From assembly GCF_004352915.1 (NCBI RefSeq), contig NZ_SJSY01000072.1, forward strand, positions 186,001 to 250,000: 64,000 nucleotides of DNA, given 5' to 3'. The stretch's first letter is position 1. Each line of letters begins with the position of its first letter. Made by a program: the position numbers and the translations under genes. The notes beneath the pieces were generated by a model, which saw nothing but the letters and a program-made list of their open reading frames with translations, was not told the origin of the DNA and searched no databases. Source of the stretch: Flavobacterium zhairuonense. GTDB lineage: Bacteria; Bacteroidota; Bacteroidia; Flavobacteriales; Flavobacteriaceae. Positions 36,488 through 44,797 of this stretch are shown in pieces.

Positions 36488-37357
36488 TTGAAAAAGAACA
36501 TTCTATTTGTTGTAAATCCGATTTCGGGCGATCTTGATAAAAGTAGTTTGATCGAGACCGTTGAAGAATTTGCGTCTATAAATTATTTTAATCTGAAAGT
36601 ATATGAAACATCTGGAGATAATGATCTGAGCAAAATTCAGTCGATTTATGATGCATTTCGTCCAGAACGAATTATCGTAGCAGGAGGTGACGGAACAATC
36701 AAAATGGTTGCTGAAGCAATGGAGGATTACGATGTTATATTAGGAATTTTACCTGCTGGATCAGCAAACGGTTTGTCTGTAGATTTGAATTTGCCGCCTA
36801 GAATAGATGAAAACTTAAAAATCGCTTTTACGAATCATTATATCGAAATGGATATGATTTGCATCAACGGCAAAAAAAGCATTCATTTAAGTGACTTAGG
36901 ATTGAATGCCAATTTGGTTAAAAACTACGAGCAAAGTGATGTACGCGGTTTTTGGGGATATGCTTTGCAAGCTTTTACAACTTTAACCGAATCTGAAGAA
37001 CCTTTTGTAGCCACAATTTCTGCCAATAATAAAATTGTGGAGCATACTGCAAGAATGATCGTAATTGCTAATTCACAGAAATACGGGACAGGCGTAATTA
37101 TTAATCCGAATGGAGCTATGAACGACGGAAAGTTTGAATTAGTGATTTTAAAAAGTTTAGACTTGTTATTAATTGGAAAAATCATCACCGGAAATATGCC
37201 AATTGATTCTGATGATATTGTCATTATTTCAACAGATAAAGCAACGATAAAAACAGATTATCCAGTGAATTTTCAAATTGACGGAGAATATTGTGGTGCA
37301 CAAAGCGATTTAGAAATTCATATTCTACACAAACAAATGAAAATAGCGGTTCCTTAA
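36488..37357 (+). CDS. Diacylglycerol kinase family lipid kinase
   Basis: A 289-residue kinase of the DagK/YegS/sphingosine-kinase family. It has the phosphate-binding start 'KKNILFVVNPISGDLDKSS', the catalytic 'VAGGDGTIKMVAEAM' (GGDGT at 66-70) and 'GILPAGSANGLS'. It phosphorylates a lipid alcohol such as diacylglycerol at the membrane. The start codon is TTG: no ATG gives the conserved N-terminus, and 'aaagg' sits 7-8 nt upstream. It is divergent from the APP1 gene and ends 9 nt from the convergent FemAB-like gene. Confidence 0.9.
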   Translation: MKKNILFVVNPISGDLDKSSLIETVEEFASINYFNLKVYETSGDNDLSKIQSIYDAFRPERIIVAGGDGTIKMVAEAMEDYDVILGILPAGSANGLSVDLNLPPRIDENLKIAFTNHYIEMDMICINGKKSIHLSDLGLNANLVKNYEQSDVRGFWGYALQAFTTLTESEEPFVATISANNKIVEHTARMIVIANSQKYGTGVIINPNGAMNDGKFELVILKSLDLLLIGKIITGNMPIDSDDIVIISTDKATIKTDYPVNFQIDGEYCGAQSDLEIHILHKQMKIAVP

Positions 37358-37366
37358 TTGTTGTTT

Positions 37367-38512
37367 TTATTTAAACGGATTCCGTTCCTGCCATTCTGTT
37401 TTTGGTTCCAAATATTGAAATAATTTGGCAATATTATGATTGATCAAAGCATTGCTGTGCGTAATTAAGCCGTACATTTTTAGCGGTTTTGCACCGACAG
37501 AACTCTTTATTTCAAGTGCTGTTCTGGCAAATACAATTGCTTTAAAACCTTGATTGATTGAATAAGCGATCATGTCATAAAGCATATTTAGATACAACAT
37601 TTTTTCGCGTTGCAGATTTTCATCATAACCCAGGAAATAAGTATCCATTACATTTCCATTCTTGATCAAAGTATTGAATCCGATTAGTTTTTCATCCAAA
37701 AAATAACCATAAAACAAAAAGTTATCTTTCATGATTTCTTTGAAAAAACTGAAATGGTTTCGCGCTAGAAAAAAAGTGTTGAAAGGCGCATTTTTTGCGA
37801 CATGAAAATACAAGTCATAAATAACATCTTCATATTGTTTGATATCAGCTAAAGACATCTTTTTTTTAATGATTCCTTCAGATTTTTTGCGAGCACGTTT
37901 GTATTGATCTCTGTATTTTTTGGACAAGGCGTCAATATAATCTTGTTCGGTTTTCCAATTTTCATTGATTTCGAAAATCATATTGGGCTGTGTCGAAAAA
38001 GTGTAATTGTTTTTGAATTCAGCCTGAAGCGGTTTGATTTCGGCGGCAGTAAAATCTTTTATGCTGGTAATATGAACTTTTTTGCCAGAAGTCCTTAAAT
38101 CTTTTTTAAGTTGATTGATTGCTTTATGAAGTGTTTTGACCGCTTTTGAAACCTCTGCATTTTTAGAAAATGCAAAAGCATTTTGTCCCGTAAGCATATT
38201 GTTGCCCACAAATAATACATGAGAAGCGAAGTTTTTGAAAGCAAAATTACGCACAGACGTTTTTAAGCATTGATCGCGTTCGCCAAAGGATTCCAGCTTT
38301 TCGGCAAATAAAAATTGAGTCAAAGCAATTCCTGTCAGTTTTTCGTCTTCAAAAATTCCAATAAAATGACAAATCATATTTACTGGACAAGAATTTTCCA
38401 GTACTTCGAGATATTCTCGCGTCAAAAAAATGTTTTCTGCTGCAAGCGAATTCCATTCCGAAGGAAGTGAGGACGTTCGGTTATAGATTTGAAAAGAATA
38501 AGTTGTATTCAA
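37367..38512 (-). CDS. FemAB/GNAT-like acyltransferase
   Basis: A 381-residue protein of the GNAT superfamily. The two-part layout with 'KYRDQYKRARKKSEGI' and 'FYGYFLDEKLIGFNTLI' followed by 'MDTYFLGYDENLQRE' resembles FemAB-like proteins (aminoacyl or acyl transfer to wall or lipid substrates). There are no signal peptide and no membrane helices. A possible TAATTTTG box lies at 38532-38539. The substrate is unknown. Confidence 0.75.
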   Translation of the reverse strand: MNTTYSFQIYNRTSSLPSEWNSLAAENIFLTREYLEVLENSCPVNMICHFIGIFEDEKLTGIALTQFLFAEKLESFGERDQCLKTSVRNFAFKNFASHVLFVGNNMLTGQNAFAFSKNAEVSKAVKTLHKAINQLKKDLRTSGKKVHITSIKDFTAAEIKPLQAEFKNNYTFSTQPNMIFEINENWKTEQDYIDALSKKYRDQYKRARKKSEGIIKKKMSLADIKQYEDVIYDLYFHVAKNAPFNTFFLARNHFSFFKEIMKDNFLFYGYFLDEKLIGFNTLIKNGNVMDTYFLGYDENLQREKMLYLNMLYDMIAYSINQGFKAIVFARTALEIKSSVGAKPLKMYGLITHSNALINHNIAKLFQYLEPKTEWQERNPFK

Positions 38513-38585
38513 AAGTGTGCGCTAATTTTTTCAAAATTAGATAATATTTGCAATAACTTACTTCCTTTAAGTTATTATTAAGAAA

Positions 38586-38616
38586 AACCCGTTTGAGTTT
38601 TGGTTTCAAACGGGTT
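38586..38616 (-). terminator. Terminator of the DUF1761 gene
   Basis: Stem AACCCGTTTGA (38586-38596) pairs with TCAAACGGGTT (38606-38616). The minus strand then reads TTTTTCTT. It lies 15 nt past the stop at 38631. Confidence 0.85.
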
Positions 38617-38630
38617 CAGTAAATATTGAT

Positions 38631-39119
38631 TTATGCATAAGCACAGATAACTCCACCCATTAAAGCAAGAGTAACCATCCAGAAGCCTGCATGAATGAAA
38701 ATATATTTCCAAGATTTTCTTTCAAATAATCCATTAATTCCAATTATTGGAAGAGCAAAGAATAGACCTCCCATAAACCCGTGAAGCGCACCATGTTTAA
38801 AGGTACGATAAGCAGTTCCGTAATCAGCCATAAATGCGGCAAATGATGGTTTTGCATTAGCTAGCATTGGTGGTCCGCCAACCATTCCAACTGCTCCAGA
38901 TTGATGAATGGTTAAAGCCATTAATATCATTGTAGCCATTAAAGAGAAAATGTAAGTTAGCCCAAATATTTTGAGCATATTTCCTTTTTGAAGTTCTTCT
39001 TGCGTGAAATTGTTTTCTCTCATCCAGATTGTTCCGAATGTTTTTGGGTTGTACCAGATAAAGCCAACAACAAGTGGTATTAAAGCAGCTCCAAATAATG
39101 CAATAAAGTTAATTTCCAT
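38631..39119 (-). CDS. DUF1761 membrane protein
   Basis: A 162-residue protein with about four membrane helices. The DUF1761 features are 'GFIWYNPKTFGTIWMRENNF' after the first helix and 'HGALHGFMGGLFFALPIIGI' near the third. The family is of unknown function. It is monocistronic with a clear terminator, and a TAAATTTG box lies at 39147-39154 on the minus strand, 28 nt upstream. Confidence 0.85.
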   Translation of the reverse strand: MEINFIALFGAALIPLVVGFIWYNPKTFGTIWMRENNFTQEELQKGNMLKIFGLTYIFSLMATMILMALTIHQSGAVGMVGGPPMLANAKPSFAAFMADYGTAYRTFKHGALHGFMGGLFFALPIIGINGLFERKSWKYIFIHAGFWMVTLALMGGVICAYA

Positions 39120-39299
39120 AATATGAGGTTTTTAGATTAGTTGAGTCAAATTTAGTTAAAAAAAGTACTGATTTTACATTTTCGTCCTAAGTAGTAAAAA
39201 GGTGGTTAATTGGATTTTTATTAACACTTTATCGACAATTAGTGCATTATATCTAGATAATTATATAATTTTACATCCGTAACAAACCCCAAATCTGTT

Positions 39300-40154
39300 A
39301 TGAAAAGCTTTATTACTTTTTTTTTAGCATTCGCTTTTTCACTCAGTTCTTTTGCAGATACTGTTTCAGATAAAGAGAAAGAAGCTTTAATAAAATTATA
39401 TCATGCAACAAATGGTTTGCAATGGAAAACAAAGTGGGATTTATCGCTTTCTGTTTCGACATGGTATGGCGTTCGTGCTGAAAACGGAAAAGTAGTGGCT
39501 TTAGATTTATCAAATAATAACCTGCAAGGCGAACTGCCTGCGGAGTTTTTTGATTTGATTAATTTGGTTCAGGTTAATTTTCAGAAAAATAAATTAGAAG
39601 GAAATTTGCCGAACAAAATTCAGAATCTCAAAGAGCTTGAAGTTTTAAATGTTTCTGATAATAATTTCTCAGGAGAAATTCCTGCAGCAATTTGTGAGCT
39701 TGAAAAACTGAAAGACTTGGAGCTTTTTATGAATAAAATTTCAGGAGAACTACCTACAGATCTTGGAAAATTAAAACAGTTAGAAGTTCTTGCCTTGTTT
39801 AACAATGAAATTCAAGGCTCGTTGCCGAGTTCAATTTACAAAATCTCGACCCTAAGAACATTGCTTTTAAATGGCAATAAATTATCGGGTAATTTGAGTA
39901 GGGAAATTGCGAATTTTAGAGCTTTGGAAAACTTAAGCTTGTTTGACAACAGTTTTGAAGGAGAAATTCCGGACGGACTTGGAAAGCTGCAGCATCTTTC
40001 TGAAATGAATCTTTCTTATAATAAATTTAAAGGAGGAGTTTCTAGAAAAATAGCTTTATTAGATGCTTTAAATATGACAATGTTTGATGAAAACGGAAAT
40101 CTGTTTTTATTAGAAATAAATGCTGAAAGACAAAAAAATATTACCGAAAATTAA
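39300..40154 (+). CDS. Secreted leucine-rich-repeat protein
   Basis: A 284-residue exported protein (signal peptide 'MKSFITFFLAFAFSLSSFA'). After 'EKEALIKLYHATNGLQWKTK' it has about eight plant-type LRRs of the form LxxLxLxxNxLxGxIP, for example 'LVALDLSNNNLQGELP'-like units with 24-residue spacing. There is no type IX sorting domain, so it probably stays periplasmic or is released. The protein or glycan it binds is unknown. A hairpin terminator follows. Confidence 0.88.
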   Translation: MKSFITFFLAFAFSLSSFADTVSDKEKEALIKLYHATNGLQWKTKWDLSLSVSTWYGVRAENGKVVALDLSNNNLQGELPAEFFDLINLVQVNFQKNKLEGNLPNKIQNLKELEVLNVSDNNFSGEIPAAICELEKLKDLELFMNKISGELPTDLGKLKQLEVLALFNNEIQGSLPSSIYKISTLRTLLLNGNKLSGNLSREIANFRALENLSLFDNSFEGEIPDGLGKLQHLSEMNLSYNKFKGGVSRKIALLDALNMTMFDENGNLFLLEINAERQKNITEN

Positions 40155-40217
40155 TCGTGCTTATGGAATGAATTTTACTCTGAAAAAAGTTGATTAAATA
40201 TATTTAGTTAATTGCCA

Positions 40218-40241
40218 AAAACCGTAATTCGTTACGGTTTT
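40218..40241 (+). terminator. Terminator with UUCG loop
   Basis: A ten-base stem (AAAACCGTAA/TTACGGTTTT) with loop TTCG is followed by T. It lies 64 nt past the LRR stop. Confidence 0.9.
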
Positions 40242-40387
40242 TTTGTTTCTATTTTGTGATTTATTGTTTTAATTTTGTGAAAATATTTTAAAAATCTTTT
40301 AGTTTTTTTCTTTAACTTTAAAATTAGATTCGGTCATTTGGCTGAAGCCGGAAAGAGAAAAATAATTAACCTTTTAATGTTAAAATT

Positions 40388-40693
40388 ATGACACTGCAAT
40401 ATCAAGGCGAAGAATACGGAAAACCAACGACATTTACCTTAAGAATTATTGGAAACAACTTGTCAAAAAGTAGTTCAAATTATCAAATTGATCTTTTAGT
40501 AGGAGATAAAAGTTTGCCAACTTTTACAACTGAAATTCATCAAAGTCTTTCTAATTGCTTGAAAGAGATTTATTTGTTTAGAAAACACCACGGAATCAAA
40601 TTTGATGCAGCTTCAGAAAAAATTGTTTCGCTTTATGTTCCTTATGATAGAGTTTTATTCAACTACAATAAATACGCTTTGTTTAGAGCTTAA
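40388..40693 (+). CDS. Conserved hypothetical protein
   Basis: A 101-residue soluble-looking protein (MTLQYQGEEYGKPTTFTLRI...) with mostly beta-strand character and no signal peptide. I do not recognise a family. It is bounded by terminators on both sides (40218-40241 and 40713-40745), so it is a single-gene unit, which supports it being real. Confidence 0.6.
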   Translation: MTLQYQGEEYGKPTTFTLRIIGNNLSKSSSNYQIDLLVGDKSLPTFTTEIHQSLSNCLKEIYLFRKHHGIKFDAASEKIVSLYVPYDRVLFNYNKYALFRA

Positions 40694-40712
40694 TTTTAAA
40701 GTAAACAAAACA

Positions 40713-40745
40713 AAAAAGACCGCTCAATTTTGAGCGGTCTTTTTT
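40713..40745. terminator. Bidirectional terminator
   Basis: Stem AAAAAGACCGCTCA (40713-40726) pairs with TGAGCGGTCTTTTT (40731-40744) around a four-base loop, with A and T runs on both sides. It serves the hypothetical gene and the convergent acyltransferase gene. Confidence 0.92.
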
Positions 40746-40760
40746 GTTAGAAACGAGAAG

Positions 40761-41843
40761 CTAAAATAATTGCTTTGGTTTTCTTTTTTCAGTCAAATAT
40801 TTTCGGATCGGCGTGTCAATATACGTCATAACAAGATAAGCGAAGCCAATTAAAACTAATGTTCCTATAGCTACGACTGTGTATAATTTCAAACCTGTAA
40901 GCTTATATTCTAGATTGTATGAAGCAAATATCCACATGGCAAAATAATGCGTCATGTATAATGGATAAGATAAATTTCCTGAGAAAATACAAAGTTTTTC
41001 TGTTCTTTCTGAAGTCATTGCGCCAGCTCCCAAAGCGACTATCAATGGGAAGTAAAACAATACAATAAGAGGCTCTGTTATAAAATTTAAATAGGTATTG
41101 AATGGATAGATGAATGTTGGAAATAAAAGCAATGAAAGTCCGATGAATCCAAGTTTTGAAGGAATAATCCATTTAAATCTATAAACCGTCATTCCTGCTA
41201 AAAAAGAGTACGAAATGCGTGCAGCACCATGCCAAAAAGTGTCGCCCCCCCAGCCACCTGAAATGCCTTTTGCCTGAAAAGAAACATAGGCCAATGCAAC
41301 TCCTGCGATGAAAGTCAATAAAAGGATCATTTTGCGAGATAAGCGATATAAGAATGCGCAATAAAAAATATTAGCAATATATTCCCAAAACAAAGACCAA
41401 GCCGGCGCATTCAGTCCGAAATTATTGTAAAAGCGCTCCTTCATTATTGGAAGTGGAATCATTAACAGGGAACAAATAAATAGAAGCAAAATTTCGAAAA
41501 AACTTCTGCCTCCGATATCACCGAATGGCAAAGCAAAATATCCAATCAAGCCCAAAATTGATCCTAAAATAACCAGCGGATGCAATCGAATCAAACGTAA
41601 CTTTAAAAATTCAATAGCGCCAATTTTTCCAATTCTGTCATCATAAGCATATGCAATGACAAACCCCGAGAGGCAAAAGAAAAAATCGACGGCAAGAAAA
41701 CTATGTGCGAATAAATTTTTGCTGTAATCTGAAATTGCGATTTCTAAAAAATGATAAATTACTACGGCTACTGCAGCAACACCTCTTAATCCATCAAGAA
41801 TTTGAAAATGTTGTTTAGGCTTAATTGGCTCAGAATCGTTCAT
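40761..41843 (-). CDS. Acyltransferase 3 family membrane protein
   Basis: A 360-residue integral membrane protein with about ten helices, of the OafA/YrhL acyltransferase-3 family. The N-terminal 'LDGLRGVAAVAVVIYHF' carries the conserved Arg and His, followed by 'LAVDFFFCLSGFVIAYAY'. Members O-acetylate or acylate surface sugars from the cytoplasmic side. There is no C-terminal SGNH domain, and no sugar-biosynthesis neighbour names the substrate. Confidence 0.9.
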   Translation of the reverse strand: MNDSEPIKPKQHFQILDGLRGVAAVAVVIYHFLEIAISDYSKNLFAHSFLAVDFFFCLSGFVIAYAYDDRIGKIGAIEFLKLRLIRLHPLVILGSILGLIGYFALPFGDIGGRSFFEILLLFICSLLMIPLPIMKERFYNNFGLNAPAWSLFWEYIANIFYCAFLYRLSRKMILLLTFIAGVALAYVSFQAKGISGGWGGDTFWHGAARISYSFLAGMTVYRFKWIIPSKLGFIGLSLLLFPTFIYPFNTYLNFITEPLIVLFYFPLIVALGAGAMTSERTEKLCIFSGNLSYPLYMTHYFAMWIFASYNLEYKLTGLKLYTVVAIGTLVLIGFAYLVMTYIDTPIRKYLTEKRKPKQLF

Positions 41844-41921
41844 GTAAAGTTGGGTTGTAAATAATGAGAAGTTTTATGAATGTATTTTAGTTTATTTGAT
41901 TTAATTTAAAAATCAAGTAAA

Positions 41922-42449
41922 TCATTTGCTTGATTTCTTTCTTTTCATGGTTTCCAAAATCAAGAAAACCTTTTTTAAATCGGTAGAAGAATTTGCACCA
42001 GCGAAAGCATGAATATATTGATTCCAGCCTTCATCGCTTCCGCTTTCAATAATCGACTGAATCGAATATTTGCCTTGGCAATTATAAACTGTCCAATCTG
42101 CATTTTTGTTCAGGATTTTGCTTTTTATTTTTTCTGTTTTGCAACTGTCGCTGTTTACTTGAAACTCACTTGGATGATTCCCGAAATAGAAACCGCCCGA
42201 AAAAGAAGTAGTATCACTGGTATCTGCAGGATAAAAATAATAAACCGAAAAGTCGGGCCCTCTGTTTTCCTTAATTGTATATTTTTTGGGAATAGAAATA
42301 TAGTAATTGCTTTCGCCAATTTGTTTTTCGGTTAATTCTTTCAAATAAGGATTTGTTGCAACTGGCTTTGGTTTTTTAGCATCAGAACATCCTAAAAAAG
42401 TCAAAATTAAAAATAGAGAAAGAAATGGAATTTTCAGATTTGCACTCAT
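41922..42449 (-). CDS. Hypothetical lipoprotein
   Basis: A 175-residue lipoprotein (signal 'FLSLFLILTFLGC', Cys21). I use the ATG at 42449; an upstream in-frame TTG at 42467 would only add six residues before the signal peptide. The mature part is about 150 residues of mixed alpha/beta with three further cysteines. No family is recognised. It lies 29 nt downstream of the ThuA gene and may be co-transcribed. Confidence 0.65.
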   Translation of the reverse strand: MSANLKIPFLSLFLILTFLGCSDAKKPKPVATNPYLKELTEKQIGESNYYISIPKKYTIKENRGPDFSVYYFYPADTSDTTSFSGGFYFGNHPSEFQVNSDSCKTEKIKSKILNKNADWTVYNCQGKYSIQSIIESGSDEGWNQYIHAFAGANSSTDLKKVFLILETMKRKKSSK

Positions 42450-42478
42450 ATTTATTTTAATTTTCAAAAATTAGCTTT

Positions 42479-43243
42479 TTATTTTCCCATTGCGTAAGTA
42501 ATTCCACCAAGCAAATGCTTTACAAAAAGAGGATCGCTGTAACTTTCAGGGCTATGTCCTAATGCGGTATAAAACGCCCTTCCGCCATCATAATCATCAT
42601 ACCACGCAAGCGGATGATTGTTGCCATGTTTTCCGCCATTATACGATGATTCGTCAATCTTTATGAGCACTTTTACATTAGGATTTAAATATTTGAAATT
42701 GTACCATTCGTCTTTTCTTTCCCAAATCTCAGGCAGATGTTTTGTTGAAGGATGTTTATGATCCACCACAATAAGTTTCGCGTTTTGAGGCTCCGGATGA
42801 CCTTCAAAAATACCGCCGATCATTTTGGTATACCAATCCCAATCGGGTTCACAATTTGTGGCAGAATGGATGCCAACAAAACCGTTTCCTTTTTCGATAT
42901 ATTGCTGCAAGGCTAATTTTTGTTCATCGCCTAAAACATGACCTGAAGCGCTTAGAAATATTACAGCTTGATATTTTTTCAAATTTTTAGAATTAATAGC
43001 CAATGAATCCTCAGTCGCATCTACTAAAAAATTATTTTCTGAACCTAATTTTTTAATAGCTGCAATTCCTGCCGGAATGCTCTCATGTCTGAAACCATTT
43101 GTTTTAGAAAAAATCAATACTTTTTTTGTCTTTTCAGAATTGTTGAGTTCTGTATTTTTTTGATAAAAAGAGACTAAAAAACAACTTGCAAGTATAATTG
43201 CTATGCATGAAATTGATTTTTTTATTGAAGGCAAAATATTCAT
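42479..43243 (-). CDS. ThuA domain protein
   Basis: A 254-residue exported protein of the ThuA (trehalose-utilisation-like) family, with a glutamine-amidotransferase-like fold. Visible are 'KVLIFSKTNGFRHESIPAG', 'GNGFVGIHSATNCEPDWDWY' and 'LAWYDDYDGGRAFYTALGHS'. The ATG at 43243 is used because it opens a signal/anchor segment; a TTG further upstream (43321) adds an unlikely extension. ThuA-like proteins are often found near glycan-use genes, and this one lies just after the MurNAc locus terminator. The activity is not established. Confidence 0.85.
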   Translation of the reverse strand: MNILPSIKKSISCIAIILASCFLVSFYQKNTELNNSEKTKKVLIFSKTNGFRHESIPAGIAAIKKLGSENNFLVDATEDSLAINSKNLKKYQAVIFLSASGHVLGDEQKLALQQYIEKGNGFVGIHSATNCEPDWDWYTKMIGGIFEGHPEPQNAKLIVVDHKHPSTKHLPEIWERKDEWYNFKYLNPNVKVLIKIDESSYNGGKHGNNHPLAWYDDYDGGRAFYTALGHSPESYSDPLFVKHLLGGITYAMGK

Positions 43244-43356
43244 TTTGAAAGTTTTTGTTTTTGGGAAGATAGAAAAATAATTAATTCCTGTGAGAAATAT
43301 TTTGTGTTGAATGCCACACAAAAAATAGATTTTGCAAAAAAATGTATGCCAAAAGC

Positions 43357-43386
43357 AAAAAGCTTCAAGTTTTCTTGAAGCTTTTT
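43357..43386 (-). terminator. Terminator closing the MurNAc locus
   Basis: A 13-bp stem (43357-43369 with 43374-43386) with a TTTT loop has an A/T-rich tail on the minus strand. It separates the NagX-like gene from the ThuA gene. Confidence 0.85.
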
Positions 43387-43441
43387 AAATAACTAACAGT
43401 AAACAGAAATTTAAATTTTGCTTATCATTACATAGCAATTT

Positions 43442-44713
43442 TTAAACTTTAAAAATCAGTTTCTTTTTGTAGAAAATCCACAAAATAACTGACCAGAAAA
43501 CGGCATACAACAAAGCATAAGCCAACGATGCATTCAATGGATTTTCGAAACACGGAGCAAGGCCATGTTTATACATATAGGTTTGAAAACTGATTTCTTC
43601 GCCAGCAATTTCTGGATTGGCAACTTTTACAGCACTTAAAACTCTCGGAATTATTCCAGAAAAGAAAAACACAATCATTGGATTTACACCCCAAATCAAA
43701 AACAATTTGGTCCATTTTTTATAGCCTTGAATATCGATTATGTAGTACAAAATAGTTAAACAGATTGTCGCAATTCCGGCTGTATATAAAACATAAGAAC
43801 TTGTCCAAAGCGATTTGTTGATTGGAAAAAAGATGTTCCAAAACAAACCACCGATTAATAAAGCAGTTCCGGCAATAGCAGTCTTTTTCACAATTTCGAT
43901 TTTGTCAATTTGCAAGTTTAAAAGCTGTCCAATGTACATTCCTAAAATTCCAGTTCCAATTGCTGGCAACGTACTCAAAATGCCTTCTGGATCCCAAGTT
44001 TTTGATGATGCCCATAAATGACCGTTTAAAAGTGTATCGTCAATCCAAGCGGCTAGATTTGTTCCTTTGTCGAAATTCGCAGGACCAAATCCCGGAACGG
44101 GAACAAAAGCCATCAAAAGCCAATATCCAATTAAAAGTGTTGCTAAAACTAAAAGTTGTGTTTTTAAATTTGTCTTTAAATACAAAATAGAAGTAAAGAA
44201 ATACACAATTGCAATTCGTTGCAAAACGCCTGGAATTCTCGTGTCTTCAAAATGTTTTAAGCCACTAAAAGATAAAGAAAGCAAACTGATGAAGATTCCA
44301 ACTGCAAGATAGGTTTTCACTTTCATTGAAAAGTTTCCTAAAAGTGCATAAGCTACGCCAAAAGCAATAACTAATCTCACGCCTAACAAAGGAATTCCTT
44401 CTAAACCAAACAAATGAATTCTGCTGAAAATGCTTAAAAACAATCCCAAACAGAAAATTCGAAGTGAGCGGACTAAGATTTTATTGAAAGCATTTCCGTC
44501 AAACTGTTTTACGGGCATTGCAAAAGGTATTGCAGTTCCCATTATAAAAACGAAAAACGGAAAAACTAAGTCGGTGGGGGTGCAACCGTGCCATTCGGCG
44601 TGTTCTAAAGGCGCATAAATTGAATCCCAGCTTCCAGGATTATTTACAATTGTCATTAAGAAGATGGTAAATCCTCTAAAGACATCGAGTGAGGTTAAAC
44701 GTTCTTTTGTCAT
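43442..44713 (-). CDS. NagX/HGSNAT-like membrane acyltransferase (DUF5009)
   Basis: A 423-residue membrane protein with about 11 helices. It opens 'RLTSLDVFRGFTIFLMTIVN' and contains 'HAEWHGCTPTDLVFPFFVFI', the pattern shared by bacterial NagX and the human lysosomal heparan-alpha-glucosaminide N-acetyltransferase. NagX genes occur in GlcNAc/chitin utilisation loci of other bacteria. Here the gene is last in the locus after NagZ-AmiE, the symporter and MurQ, so an amino-sugar acetylation or transport role fits. The activity is not proven. Confidence 0.85.
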   Translation of the reverse strand: MTKERLTSLDVFRGFTIFLMTIVNNPGSWDSIYAPLEHAEWHGCTPTDLVFPFFVFIMGTAIPFAMPVKQFDGNAFNKILVRSLRIFCLGLFLSIFSRIHLFGLEGIPLLGVRLVIAFGVAYALLGNFSMKVKTYLAVGIFISLLSLSFSGLKHFEDTRIPGVLQRIAIVYFFTSILYLKTNLKTQLLVLATLLIGYWLLMAFVPVPGFGPANFDKGTNLAAWIDDTLLNGHLWASSKTWDPEGILSTLPAIGTGILGMYIGQLLNLQIDKIEIVKKTAIAGTALLIGGLFWNIFFPINKSLWTSSYVLYTAGIATICLTILYYIIDIQGYKKWTKLFLIWGVNPMIVFFFSGIIPRVLSAVKVANPEIAGEEISFQTYMYKHGLAPCFENPLNASLAYALLYAVFWSVILWIFYKKKLIFKV

Positions 44714-44745
44714 TGGTTTTGTTTTTTTGTGGTTAGATTTTTTTT

Positions 44746-44795
44746 AGAGACAAGATGAAAGATGAAAGAGGCAAGATGAAAGAGGCAAGATGAAA
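44746..44795. repeat. Tandem 'aagatgaaagag' modules
   Basis: The gap between the GH3 and NagX-like genes consists largely of repeats of 'aagatgaaag' and 'aggcaagatgaaagaggcaa' type. It is another case of spacer DNA made of ~10-14-nt modules. Confidence 0.75.
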
Positions 44796-44797
44796 GA

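Noticed and set aside
38522..38540. The ctaatttt/aaaattag palindrome upstream of the FemAB-like gene as an operator
   Set aside because: It is short, purely A/T-rich apart from its ends, and overlaps a possible promoter box, so chance is likely.
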